Positions 16,829-24,420 of a DNA stretch of 64,000 bases are shown here, piece after piece (the first letter of the stretch is position 1; each line of letters begins with the position of its first letter). The stretch is from positions 217,092 through 281,091 of the forward strand of contig CABYND010000001.1 of the NCBI GenBank assembly GCA_902520195.1. The letters are read 5' to 3'. Below the pieces are notes generated by a model. It was not told the DNA's origin. It did no database searches and worked only from the letters and a program-made list of their open reading frames with translations. The stretch is from Halieaceae bacterium. Lineage in GTDB: Bacteria; Pseudomonadota; Gammaproteobacteria; Pseudomonadales; Halieaceae. A program made the translations under genes and the position numbers.

Positions 16829-17746
16829 ATGACTGTGACTACCCGGCGTTATATTGGCTCACTCTTCGAAAGATCCTCTCAACACAAAACCGCGGCGCGA
16901 AGACTCAACACCTTTCTGTTTTTACTGATCTCGCTCAACCTCGTCGCCATCACGCTCGAATCTGTCGCATCCATCGGGGAGGTCTGGTCATTCGAGCTAT
17001 TGATCTTCGAATTTATCTCGGTGGTCTGTTTTTCCGTCGAGTATGTCTTGCGCATCTGGTCGGCTCCGGATAATGAGGATCTCAAGGGCTCTACGCCGTG
17101 GCGCAAGCGCCTGGGCTATATTTTTAGCTTCACAGGCCTCATAGACCTGGTAGCAATACTGCCCACATTGTTGCAATTCATCTGGGTAGGGGCAGACTTG
17201 CGACTACTGAGAGTCATGCGCCTCGCGCGACTACTCAAGCTAAGCCACTACACTACCGCTCTAGAGGATCTGGTCTCCGCCATCCATTCGGAACGTCAGG
17301 CATTTGTTGCCGCCCTCTATTTGATGGTGGTCGCGCTGTTCCTGTCGAGCTCTTTGATTTATGTTGCCGAGCATGATGCACAGCCCGATGCGTTCCCATC
17401 TATACCAGAGACGATGTGGTGGTCCATCGTGACGCTAACGACCGTGGGCTACGGGGATGTGTCACCGATCACAGCAGGGGGGAAGCTTATTGGTGCCCTC
17501 ACCGCAATTATGGGGGTGTGTACGGTGGCGCTGCTCACCGGCATCGTAGGTGCAGGCTTCTCCAAACAAATGTCCAAGCAATATGCGGAGTTTGAGCACA
17601 AGCTTCGGGAAGCGTTGGAAGACGGCATCATTTCTAGCGAGGAAGCCGAAGAAATCGAAGAACTCAGGGAGCGTATGGGTTTATCAAAAACCCAGGCTGA
17701 CGAGTTGGTGCATCATCTAATCGAGTCGAAACGGAGCGGTACTTAG
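16829..17746 (+). CDS. Voltage-gated potassium channel
   Basis: This 305-residue inner-membrane protein has the six-helix layout of a Kv-type channel. S1-S3 are hydrophobic. S4 carries spaced arginines (LRLLRVMRLARLLKLS). A pore loop with the selectivity filter TLTTVGYGD comes next, followed by S6. The last 60 residues are an acidic coiled coil (SKQYAEFEHKLREALEDGIISSEEAEEIEELRERMG) that probably tetramerises the channel or acts as a sensor. The ATG at 16829 is preceded by AAGGA at short distance; a GTG two codons later is an alternative. The frame is open further upstream but without channel homology. It is divergent from the fleQ pair. Confidence 0.9.
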   Translation: MTVTTRRYIGSLFERSSQHKTAARRLNTFLFLLISLNLVAITLESVASIGEVWSFELLIFEFISVVCFSVEYVLRIWSAPDNEDLKGSTPWRKRLGYIFSFTGLIDLVAILPTLLQFIWVGADLRLLRVMRLARLLKLSHYTTALEDLVSAIHSERQAFVAALYLMVVALFLSSSLIYVAEHDAQPDAFPSIPETMWWSIVTLTTVGYGDVSPITAGGKLIGALTAIMGVCTVALLTGIVGAGFSKQMSKQYAEFEHKLREALEDGIISSEEAEEIEELRERMGLSKTQADELVHHLIESKRSGT

Positions 17747-17776
17747 CGCTGCGGACTGAGGCAGGCGCGCTGGCCC

Positions 17777-18085
17777 TCAAACCTTATCGCGGAATCGAAA
17801 CATCACCGGCATCAAGCTGAATTCAGGCTCTGCGGTCAGGTATTTCTGCTCCATCTCGGTCCAACGGCTGGTACCGATACGCCATCTCAAATGATCATCA
17901 AAGCCCGCTTCAGACTGCCAATAAGACATAGCCACCACCGTGTTTTCTTCGGTATCTTCAGCCACATAAATCCAGTCACAGGCGGGTGCCGCCATCGTGG
18001 CTTGGGCGACGACGGAAAAATCCGCCAGAAAAGATGCCTTATCAGCTTCTCGCACCCGGTACGTGGTTTTGACTATGAGCGACAT
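17777..18085 (-). CDS. Small antibiotic-biosynthesis-monooxygenase-like (ABM fold) protein
   Basis: The 102 residues from MSLIVKTTYRVREADKASFLADF resemble the ferredoxin-like alpha/beta-barrel (ABM) fold: an opening strand, a helix, then AMSYWQSEAGFDDHL, a typical ABM strand-helix. The family includes small monooxygenases and heme-degrading enzymes, but many members have no known substrate and no catalytic residue can be assigned here. It lies 93 bases downstream of a SnoaL-like gene on the same strand and may share its transcript. The start is the ATG that removes a Cys-rich, unsupported extension. Confidence 0.65.
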   Translation of the reverse strand: MSLIVKTTYRVREADKASFLADFSVVAQATMAAPACDWIYVAEDTEENTVVAMSYWQSEAGFDDHLRWRIGTSRWTEMEQKYLTAEPEFSLMPVMFRFRDKV

Positions 18086-18178
18086 AACGATGTGTCCCCT
18101 TTTTTTGAGGGAAAAGTGTAGCCTCGGACATCTGTGGCCACAAGCACCGGAGCAGCGAGATAAACACACCAGTGAAAG

Positions 18179-18583
18179 TCATGAAACCGAAGCCTTCAGC
18201 TTCTCAAGCATGCGCATCATGCGCTCGTGCACTTTGTTCACGGCTTTAAGCGGGCGAACCATCACCTTGAACTCAGTGATCTGACCATTGGCCGCCTGAA
18301 TCATATCGATGCCATTGACGTGAATCCCGTCCATCGTGCACTCAAACTCCAACACCGCCGAATCGCCATCGCGCACCTCGCGCACGTAGCGAAAATCCGT
18401 ATCGAAGACCTGACCGGCAGCACTGAGGTACATGTGGGTAATGTCCCGCCCCTGCTGCGGCGTGTGCACGACGGGGGACCAGAAAACGCAGTCGGGTGCC
18501 AACAGGTCATACAAGCCCTCTGTGGTGCCGTGAGCCATCATGTCGTGCCACCGATCGATTACATTGTCAGGTTGCTGTGTCAT
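18179..18583 (-). CDS. SnoaL/NTF2-like protein
   Basis: This 134-residue protein has the cone-shaped NTF2/SnoaL fold signature. It opens with helices (VIDRWHDMMAHGTTEGLYDLLAPDCVFWSPVVHTPQQGRDI), then has strands with VLEFECTMDGIHVNGIDMIQAANGQITEFKVMVRPLKAV. Family members are cyclases, isomerases or binding proteins for small hydrophobic molecules. The substrate cannot be inferred here. It is followed by the ABM-like gene, a pairing that suggests a small metabolic unit. Confidence 0.75.
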   Translation of the reverse strand: MTQQPDNVIDRWHDMMAHGTTEGLYDLLAPDCVFWSPVVHTPQQGRDITHMYLSAAGQVFDTDFRYVREVRDGDSAVLEFECTMDGIHVNGIDMIQAANGQITEFKVMVRPLKAVNKVHERMMRMLEKLKASVS

Positions 18584-18618
18584 GTGTGCTCTCTCATCCG
18601 TGTCTCTCTCACTGTTGC

Positions 18619-18984
18619 CTACCGTCGCCTGCCGGCCTGCGGTCGTTCCATTCCGTTGTCCTGCTGCAGATCTTGCTGGGCCGCGAGCCGCAACTCATAG
18701 GCCTGCTGACCTCGCAGCCGGTCCGCACGGCGAATCTGAAGCTGATACTTCCGACGGCGATGGGCGGCCGTCAACCGCTGAAACCGCTCCGCATCCTGCT
18801 CCCCCGAGAGCCATGCTTCAACCTGAGCAATATCGATGCCCAGGCGATAAGCGATGCGCGAGGGGCGAATGCGATGAACGTGAAACTCCGCCACCAACTC
18901 AATTTGCTGCTCCGGCGCCAGCGTGCATTCGCAGGCATATCCGATCGGAGGGTTAGGTCGTCGGCTATCAGTTGGTTGCTTCAT
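18619..18984 (-). CDS. Small basic protein with helix-turn-helix-like N-terminus, unknown function
   Basis: I do not recognise the family. The 121-residue product has a segment at about residues 26-62 (QIELVAEFHVHRIRPSRIAYRLGIDIAQVEAWLSG) that reads like a helix-turn-helix of the kind used to count or recognise DNA. An Arg/Gln-rich helical tail follows (RFQRLTAAHRRRKYQLQIRRADRLRG). The opposite strand also has open frames here, but their Cys/Ser/Pro-rich translations look like shadows. It is divergent from pyk, with an inverted repeat in the shared upstream region. Confidence 0.6.
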   Translation of the reverse strand: MKQPTDSRRPNPPIGYACECTLAPEQQIELVAEFHVHRIRPSRIAYRLGIDIAQVEAWLSGEQDAERFQRLTAAHRRRKYQLQIRRADRLRGQQAYELRLAAQQDLQQDNGMERPQAGRRR

Positions 18985-19020
18985 CTCGCTGTGTATCCAC
19001 TTGCGCGCAGCACTCGTATC

Positions 19021-19058
19021 GCTATGGCACTGCCCATGGGACGGTATTGTGCCATAGC
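19021..19058. repeat. Perfect 10-bp inverted repeat between the small basic gene and pyk
   Basis: The arms GCTATGGCAC (19021-19030) and GTGCCATAGC (19049-19058) are perfect reverse complements, separated by 18 bases. The repeat lies in the 155-base divergent intergenic region, 82 bases upstream of the pyk start. It could be an operator for a dimeric regulator with sites about 28 bases apart (centre to centre), or a stem in a leader RNA. No T-run follows, so a terminator is unlikely. Confidence 0.6.
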
Positions 19059-19139
19059 ACTCGCCGGCGCGATCCTGCCATACTCTACTCGAAATCTACC
19101 CATCAAGACTGCCGCTTAACTGAGGAATAGCAAAAACTC

Positions 19140-20606
19140 GTGACAGCCGAAAGGATTCAGGACCCCAACTCACTGCGCCGCACAAAAATTGTGGCAACGG
19201 TGGGGCCCGCGAGCCAGAGTCAGGACATGATTGGTCGCCTGCTGGGAGCGGGCGTCGATGTTTTTCGCCTCAATTTCAGTCACGGGGCGCAAGCCGATCA
19301 CGCACAGGTTGCCCAGCATATTCGTCGACAAGCGGGCCATCACGGGCGCTACGTGGGCATCCTAGCCGATCTGCAGGGACCGAAAATACGCATTGGCGGG
19401 TTCACTGAAGGGTCTGTCATGCTTCAGGCAGGTGACCCCTTTCAGCTCAGCCTATCGATCGCGCCGGATGCGGGTGATCAAAGAGGCGTTTCGGTGGAGT
19501 ACCAGGCGCTACCAGCCAGTGTCGAACAGGACGATATTCTACTTCTGGATGACGGCAAGCTGCGGCTGCGGGTTGATGAAGTCAACGAGACAACGGTCGA
19601 CTGCACCGTCTTGATTGGCGGCAAGCTCAGCTCGCGTAAAGGCGTTAACAAACTGGGTGGTGGTTTGGCGGCGCCCGCCTTAACCGAGAAAGACCTCGAC
19701 GACATCGGCGCCATGCCATCTATCGCGCCCGATTTTGTCGCGGTCTCATTCGTCTCCAGTGCCGAGGACATCGCCTATGCGCGCGCACTGCTGTCAGATC
19801 AGGGCCTGCGCCCTGCCATCATTGCGAAAATCGAACGTGCCGAAGTGGTCGCCAATACGGAACTGCTGAACAGCATCATTGACGCGGCTGACGGCGTGAT
19901 GGTGGCGCGCGGTGATTTGGGCGTTGAGGTGGGTGACGCCCAGCTCATTGGTATTCAGAAAAATTTGATTTCCACCACGCGAAAGCGTGACCGCATGGTG
20001 ATTACGGCCACGCAGATGATGGAATCCATGATCAGTAACTCCATGCCCACCCGCGCAGAAGTATTTGATGTCGCCAATGCCGTGCTGGATGGCACAGATG
20101 CCGTCATGCTCTCCGCAGAAACCGCAGTTGGAGACTTTCCTGCCGAGGTGGTGACCGCCATGGCGGACGCGGCTGTGGGTGCGGAGCAGCATCCGGTCGC
20201 TCGTACCTCAAAGTATCGCCTCGACCGCGAATTCTCGAGTGCACAGGAAACCATTGCGCTGTCAGCGATGTACGGCGCCAATCATTTCCCGCGCATGCGG
20301 GGCATCGCGTGTCTGACAGAGCGAGGCACAACACCCACCATGATGTCGCGACTAAGTTCCGGGCTTCCGATCTTTGCCCTGAGCCGCAATGCCGATACGC
20401 TGCAGCGCCTGGCGCTGTGCCGCGGGGTCATTCCATTGTTCTTTGACTTTACCGCCTTTGCCCCGCAGGACCTAGAGGCGCGCACAATTGAATTTCTGGT
20501 GGACGGCGGCTACCTAGCCCGCGGAGATTACATCCTGCTCACCATGAGCAGCGCACATGGTGAATCCGGCAAAACCGATTTAATGAAGATTTTGCCCGTC
20601 GAATAG
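19140..20606 (+). CDS. pyk: Pyruvate kinase
   Basis: Pyruvate kinase converts phosphoenolpyruvate and ADP to pyruvate and ATP, the last step of glycolysis. The 488 residues show KIVATVGPAS, FRLNFSHG, the catalytic lysine segment PAIIAKIERAEVVAN, the substrate loop DGVMVARGDLGVEVG and the effector-side MSAETAVGDFP. The start is GTG at 19140. The length and the C-terminal domain fit the type II (PykA-like) enzymes. It stands alone on the plus strand. Confidence 0.96.
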   Translation: MTAERIQDPNSLRRTKIVATVGPASQSQDMIGRLLGAGVDVFRLNFSHGAQADHAQVAQHIRRQAGHHGRYVGILADLQGPKIRIGGFTEGSVMLQAGDPFQLSLSIAPDAGDQRGVSVEYQALPASVEQDDILLLDDGKLRLRVDEVNETTVDCTVLIGGKLSSRKGVNKLGGGLAAPALTEKDLDDIGAMPSIAPDFVAVSFVSSAEDIAYARALLSDQGLRPAIIAKIERAEVVANTELLNSIIDAADGVMVARGDLGVEVGDAQLIGIQKNLISTTRKRDRMVITATQMMESMISNSMPTRAEVFDVANAVLDGTDAVMLSAETAVGDFPAEVVTAMADAAVGAEQHPVARTSKYRLDREFSSAQETIALSAMYGANHFPRMRGIACLTERGTTPTMMSRLSSGLPIFALSRNADTLQRLALCRGVIPLFFDFTAFAPQDLEARTIEFLVDGGYLARGDYILLTMSSAHGESGKTDLMKILPVE

Positions 20607-20672
20607 GCTCACACCGGGCTAAATTTGGGCCCTGACCTGCCAAAAAAATTCATCTGCGCTAGCTTGCGAGAG

Positions 20673-20681
20673 TGCTACACT
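20673..20681 (+). promoter_or_regulatory. Extended -10 promoter for the cold-shock gene
   Basis: TGCTACACT matches the extended -10 form TGnTAnAnT. A start about seven bases later (near 20688) would give a leader of roughly 124 bases before the cold-shock ORF, in line with the long structured leaders of cspA-type mRNAs. No good -35 is seen. The rest of the 205-base gap after pyk holds a short repeat (CTTCGGTCTTCGG). Confidence 0.4.
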
Positions 20682-20811
20682 GGAGACGCTGGTCATCCAG
20701 CACGCTTTTTGCTGAGCCACTGCAGTCTTCGGTCTTCGGTTTTGTTCCCATCAAGCGCAACAACAGCCCGCAAGGGCACATGAGCAATCGTCAACACAGG
20801 TAGTAAAAAAC

Positions 20812-21018
20812 ATGTCAACAGTAACGGGCACCGTGAAGTGGTTTAACGAGACCAAGGGCTACGGTTTTATCGCACAAGAGGATGGTCCTGATGTATTCGT
20901 TCACTTCAGCGCTATTCAGGGTGATGGCTTCAAAACCCTGACAGATGGACAGAAGGTCGAGTTCACAGTCACAGACGGACAAAAAGGCCCTCAGGCCGAG
21001 AACGTCGTTCCGCAGTAA
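20812..21018 (+). CDS. Cold-shock protein (CspA family)
   Basis: This 68-residue protein is a single OB-fold cold-shock domain that binds single-stranded RNA/DNA and melts RNA structure. The RNA-binding motifs are visible: [17 protein letters not shown] (RNP1, KGYGFI) and DVFVHFSAI (RNP2, VFVHF). Length and ending ([10 protein letters not shown]) match the Csp family. A long leader precedes it and a clear terminator follows 10 bases after the stop, so it is monocistronic. Confidence 0.97.
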   Translation: MSTVTGTVKWFNETKGYGFIAQEDGPDVFVHFSAIQGDGFKTLTDGQKVEFTVTDGQKGPQAENVVPQ

Positions 21019-21028
21019 CAGCAGAAAC

Positions 21029-21056
21029 AAAAAAAGGCCCGTGAGGGCCCTTTTTA
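21029..21056. terminator. Bidirectional rho-independent terminator
   Basis: An A-run, the stem GGCCC/GGGCC with loop GTGA, and a T-run (CTTTTTAT) form a hairpin flanked by A's on the left and T's on the right. It can end the cold-shock mRNA on the plus strand and the TPR/TonB operon on the minus strand. It lies exactly in the convergent gap. Confidence 0.9.
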
Positions 21057-21072
21057 TTTCTCTCTGCGTCTC

Positions 21073-22401
21073 CTAGAAGATATCCTTTTCCAGCTCTCGC
21101 TGGCGGTCCTCTTCGCTGGTGACATACGCAATCCACTGCTTGGAATACTTGGCAGAGCGATCGTCTTTACCAGCCTCGCGGAAAGCACGCCGCGCCTTAT
21201 CGTACTCACCAAGATTAAAGTACGCCATGCCCAGAACCAGTCTGGCCTGATCAGGGCGTTTTACACCACCCTTTTTCAAACCCTTTTGGACCGAGTCGGC
21301 GGCCTTAGTGAATTGATCGCCATCCAGATAAACGTTGCCCAGCCGGACGTACAGTTCACCCTCGTCAGACTTGGCGGCTGCCTTTTCCATCATAGGAATA
21401 GATTTAGCCACCTCGCGCGCCTGCGCCCAGGCGCTACCCGCCAGTTCGTAGTTCTTTGACTTATCATCGACGAGTTCGTCGGAGAAGCCTTTTTCGATGA
21501 CTGCACCGGCGTAGTAAGGTGCTTCTGCATTGAGGTACAGGTAGGCCATGGTGACCAACTCGCTGGAACGATCGAGGAACCCTTGCTCATAAGCGGCTTC
21601 CATCAGCGCTAATTGACGCGGCTCGTCTTTCTTTTCGCCATAAAGGTGTGAGGCCTGCACCCAGTACTGCTTTTTTGGGTAGTAGATGATCAGCGTATTT
21701 AATACGTCCAGCGCTGAATCAAAATCTTCTTTGTCAAAGTAGAGGAACCGCGCGAGGTTGTACCACTGTTCTTTGGGCAACTTTCCTTCGCCCTCGTGCA
21801 TGGCAATCGCCATCTCAACATTGTCCAAGGCCAGGTCGTATCGCTTGACCTGATAGTAGCCCTGAGCCAGCAACACATAAGCGCCCGCATTGGGCTTCTC
21901 GTTCATCTCGAACCACATCAGGAGTGCATCGATGCCCTGTTGCCATTTCTCCTGCACAAAATAGAGCTGTGCAATGGTAAAGCGGGTATTGATCTCCATC
22001 GCCAGCGGAATATCGGGCTGCGCAATCACCTGCTCGTAGTAGCGCAGCGACTGGGAGTAGTTCTCGTTGGCGTAGCTCAAAAAGGCGTGCAGATTGTAGA
22101 CGTTGGCCAGCTCGTAGCTGTTCAGTGCCCGCTTGCCATCCTCGGAAATCATGTCATTGAGAATGGCCGCAGCACCGATGTAATCCTTGGCTTCAGCCAG
22201 GGTTTGGGCCTCTGCGAGCCGCTCATAGACCTTGTTGCGAAGTGCCGGCGTGCGCCGTGTCTCGCGGGTGTCTTTTTTGGGCTTGTCCTGAGCGACCGCT
22301 TCAGCCAGAAAAATGCCCGGGGCTGCCTGATCGAATGCCACCACACCACAGAGCGCCATCACAGAGAGAACAGAAACGCGAAACAGTGACGTTATCGTCA
22401 T
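21073..22401 (-). CDS. Periplasmic TPR protein of the TonB2-type operon
   Basis: This is a TPR-repeat protein, 442 residues from MTITSLFRVSVLSVMALCG, with a signal-like N-terminus ending near AEAVAQ. The body consists of about ten TPR-like helix pairs (for example AKDYIGAAAILNDMISEDG and GEYDKARRAFREAGK). In Vibrio and Shewanella a TPR protein of this kind closes the TonB2 operon; it is thought to aid the TonB2 complex in the periplasm. The start chosen has GAGAGG eight bases upstream and lies 17 bases after the tonB stop; an ATG five codons earlier is possible. Confidence 0.82.
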   Translation of the reverse strand: MTITSLFRVSVLSVMALCGVVAFDQAAPGIFLAEAVAQDKPKKDTRETRRTPALRNKVYERLAEAQTLAEAKDYIGAAAILNDMISEDGKRALNSYELANVYNLHAFLSYANENYSQSLRYYEQVIAQPDIPLAMEINTRFTIAQLYFVQEKWQQGIDALLMWFEMNEKPNAGAYVLLAQGYYQVKRYDLALDNVEMAIAMHEGEGKLPKEQWYNLARFLYFDKEDFDSALDVLNTLIIYYPKKQYWVQASHLYGEKKDEPRQLALMEAAYEQGFLDRSSELVTMAYLYLNAEAPYYAGAVIEKGFSDELVDDKSKNYELAGSAWAQAREVAKSIPMMEKAAAKSDEGELYVRLGNVYLDGDQFTKAADSVQKGLKKGGVKRPDQARLVLGMAYFNLGEYDKARRAFREAGKDDRSAKYSKQWIAYVTSEEDRQRELEKDIF

Positions 22402-22417
22402 AGCCAAACCTCTCATC

Positions 22418-23020
22418 TCAGTTTTCCAGCTCATAGGTAAACTTGTTCTGTACGCCCGCCACTTCAATGGGCTCGCCATCCACAACCCGCGGCTTGTACT
22501 TGAATTTCTCCGAGGCCTTCAGCGACGCCCGCTCGAAGATGCCCTTGGGCTGGCAATCGACCGGGAACGGGTCTCGAATGGAGCCGGTTTTCGTCACCGT
22601 GTACTCGACAATGCAGTACCCGGAAATGCCCCGTGTCTGCGCACGTCTGGGATAAATCGGCGCAACCTTCACAATGGGCAAGTACTCCCCATCACCGGAA
22701 GACATGCCCGTGGCATTCAGGTTCAGTTTAATGCCAGTCGTCGGCGCCATGTTGGCCACATTCATGTCGAGCTGTGTATCGAACTGGATAGGCTCGAGCT
22801 CGGGTGGCGGCTCCTCGGGATCATCAATCTTCTCAGGCTTAACCTCATTCAGATTGGTCTCGATCGTCTTGTCCGGCACCACGATGTCAGCAATCTTGCG
22901 AGCCTTGACGTCTTCTTGCTTGAAATCTCGGCTGACGAGGCTGTGCATTAGAAAAAATAGAGCGATGGCAACCGGGACCGCAAGCGCGGCACTGACGGCA
23001 ACACGAGCCGAACTACCCAT
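22418..23020 (-). CDS. tonB2: TonB-family energy transducer (TonB2-like)
   Basis: TonB transmits proton-motive force from ExbB/ExbD to outer-membrane receptors. The 200-residue protein has an N-terminal membrane anchor (about residues 9-29) and a short acidic/proline linker (PEKIDDPEEPPPELEPIQ). The C-terminal TonB domain begins at LPIVKVAPIYPRRAQTRGISGYCIVEYTVTKTG and ends FKYKPRVVDGEPIEVAGVQNKFTYEL. The short linker is typical of TonB2 rather than classical TonB. It follows the second exbD by five bases. Confidence 0.93.
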   Translation of the reverse strand: MGSSARVAVSAALAVPVAIALFFLMHSLVSRDFKQEDVKARKIADIVVPDKTIETNLNEVKPEKIDDPEEPPPELEPIQFDTQLDMNVANMAPTTGIKLNLNATGMSSGDGEYLPIVKVAPIYPRRAQTRGISGYCIVEYTVTKTGSIRDPFPVDCQPKGIFERASLKASEKFKYKPRVVDGEPIEVAGVQNKFTYELEN

Positions 23021-23025
23021 AACCG

Positions 23026-23442
23026 TTAAGCCTCTTCATCCGTGGAAATACAGGGCGGCGCCGTCAAAATGGGCCGAACAACATCGATCAAGTCCTCGAC
23101 CACATATGCCGGGGTCTCTCGATCTACCTGCACCACAATATTTGCCTGTGGGGCTTCTTTCTTCGCCGCCTCCGCGGTTCGCAATGCGCGATCCAACGAC
23201 AGCTTGTTCTTGTTGTAGAAAATATCGCCATTGGCATCAACTGCAAAAATGATCGTGCCACGCTCACAGGATTCCTGCGTTGAAGCCTGCGGCTTGAAGA
23301 GCTCCACTCCCGGCTCTTTCACAAAGCTGGAAGTCACGATGAAGAAAATCAACATGATGAAAACGACGTCTAGCATCGGTGTCAGGTCAATTTGGCTGCC
23401 TTCTTCCGCTGCGGCCGATCTGGACTGATCTCGCATACTCAT
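23026..23442 (-). CDS. exbD: Biopolymer transport protein ExbD (second copy)
   Basis: ExbD is the single-span, proton-path subunit of the ExbB/ExbD motor. The 138 residues carry the conserved IDLTPMLDVVFIMLIFFIVTSSFVKEPGVEL with the essential membrane Asp (LDVVF). A periplasmic domain follows (FAVDANGDIFYNKNKLSLD). Unlike its neighbour it contains Cys residues in the periplasmic part (QESCERG, APPCIS). It lies 11 bases downstream of the other exbD, so the operon encodes two different ExbD chains. Confidence 0.93.
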   Translation of the reverse strand: MSMRDQSRSAAAEEGSQIDLTPMLDVVFIMLIFFIVTSSFVKEPGVELFKPQASTQESCERGTIIFAVDANGDIFYNKNKLSLDRALRTAEAAKKEAPQANIVVQVDRETPAYVVEDLIDVVRPILTAPPCISTDEEA

Positions 23443-23453
23443 ACTATTACCCT

Positions 23454-23858
23454 TTACCGATCCGAGGCCCAGTTCACGGCTGCAACACCCGATTCGCGAG
23501 CGGCATCTGCCACATCGACCACAATGCCGGCCTCAGCGCCTTTCTCCACCTTGATGGTGACGGGGGCTTCAGGGTCTTCGGCAAGCAGTCGCTGAATGTT
23601 GGCGCGGACCGCGCGGATGTCCACACGGCGGTTTTCCATCCAAATCTGGTTATCTGAAGCCACCTCAACCAGAATACTGGTGGAGTCTTCAGGATTATCC
23701 GGCTGGTTGTCGTCGGGGCGGTTGACCTCGACCCCGGCTTCCTTAATGAAGGAGGCCACGACAATAAAGAAAATCAACATAATGAATACGACATCCAGCA
23801 TCGGTGTCAAATCGATCTCTGCGCCGCCTTGATCCTGTTGTTTTGCTATTTTCCGCAT
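23454..23858 (-). CDS. exbD: Biopolymer transport protein ExbD (first copy)
   Basis: This 134-residue ExbD has the same opening (IDLTPMLDVVFIMLIFFIVVASFIKEAGVEVNRP) with the proton-carrying Asp in the membrane segment. A periplasmic domain follows (ILVEVASDNQIWMENRRVDIRAVRANIQRLL). It lies 24 bases downstream of the short exbB. The sequence differs from the second ExbD enough to suggest specialised roles, such as a hetero-dimer in the motor, rather than recent duplication. Confidence 0.94.
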   Translation of the reverse strand: MRKIAKQQDQGGAEIDLTPMLDVVFIMLIFFIVVASFIKEAGVEVNRPDDNQPDNPEDSTSILVEVASDNQIWMENRRVDIRAVRANIQRLLAEDPEAPVTIKVEKGAEAGIVVDVADAARESGVAAVNWASDR

Positions 23859-23882
23859 CGTTTTCTCAACCCAGAGACAGGA

Positions 23883-24398
23883 TCAATGATCCGACGTCAA
23901 TTGATCTGTTAGGAGCTGTTGCTCCCGGTTGGTAATTCTCTGGAGATAGGTATTCGCGAACAGGCCCGATAACGCAGCGACCATCCCCGCCATGGTGGGA
24001 ATGGTAGAGCGTTCCACGCCGCCTGCCATGGACTTGGCGTCGCCGCCGCCCGTCACCGCCATCACGTTAAACACCTCGATCATGCCGGTTACCGTACCGA
24101 GAAGGCCCAGCAGCGGGCACAGTGCCACGCAGGTCGCAATCACGTTCATATTGTCATTGATCAGCTCGCGACTCTCCGATAGCAGACGCTCGCGGATCTT
24201 TTTGGCGTTCCAGGATTTGCGCTCACCACGCGCCTCCCAGGCACTGACTACCGCAGCGCGATCAGCCTTCCAGACGGAGGTGAAATACCACACCCGCTCG
24301 AAAATCAGTGTCCACATAAAGAATACGAGCGCAGCGATCAACCAGAGTACGTTCCCACCCTTTTCCATAAAGGCAAGAATGACCTCGAAAATTCCCAT
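23883..24398 (-). CDS. exbB: ExbB/TolQ/MotA-family proton channel protein (short ExbB2)
   Basis: This 171-residue membrane protein is a short ExbB. It has three membrane segments, of which the last two hold the family block CVALCPLLGLLGTVTGMIEVFNVMAVTGGGDAKSMAGGVERSTIPTMAGMVAALSGLFA. It works with ExbD to energise TonB. Its length matches the Vibrio ExbB2 (about 175) rather than E. coli ExbB (244). It follows the long ExbB-like protein by 22 bases. Confidence 0.94.
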   Translation of the reverse strand: MGIFEVILAFMEKGGNVLWLIAALVFFMWTLIFERVWYFTSVWKADRAAVVSAWEARGERKSWNAKKIRERLLSESRELINDNMNVIATCVALCPLLGLLGTVTGMIEVFNVMAVTGGGDAKSMAGGVERSTIPTMAGMVAALSGLFANTYLQRITNREQQLLTDQLTSDH

Positions 24399-24420
24399 CG
24401 ACAGCTAGCCTCCCGGGCAA

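Noticed and set aside
18496..19119. 207-residue plus-strand frame across the SnoaL-like and basic protein genes
   Set aside because: Cys/Ser/Pro/Arg-rich translation without structure; the minus-strand genes have better protein character.
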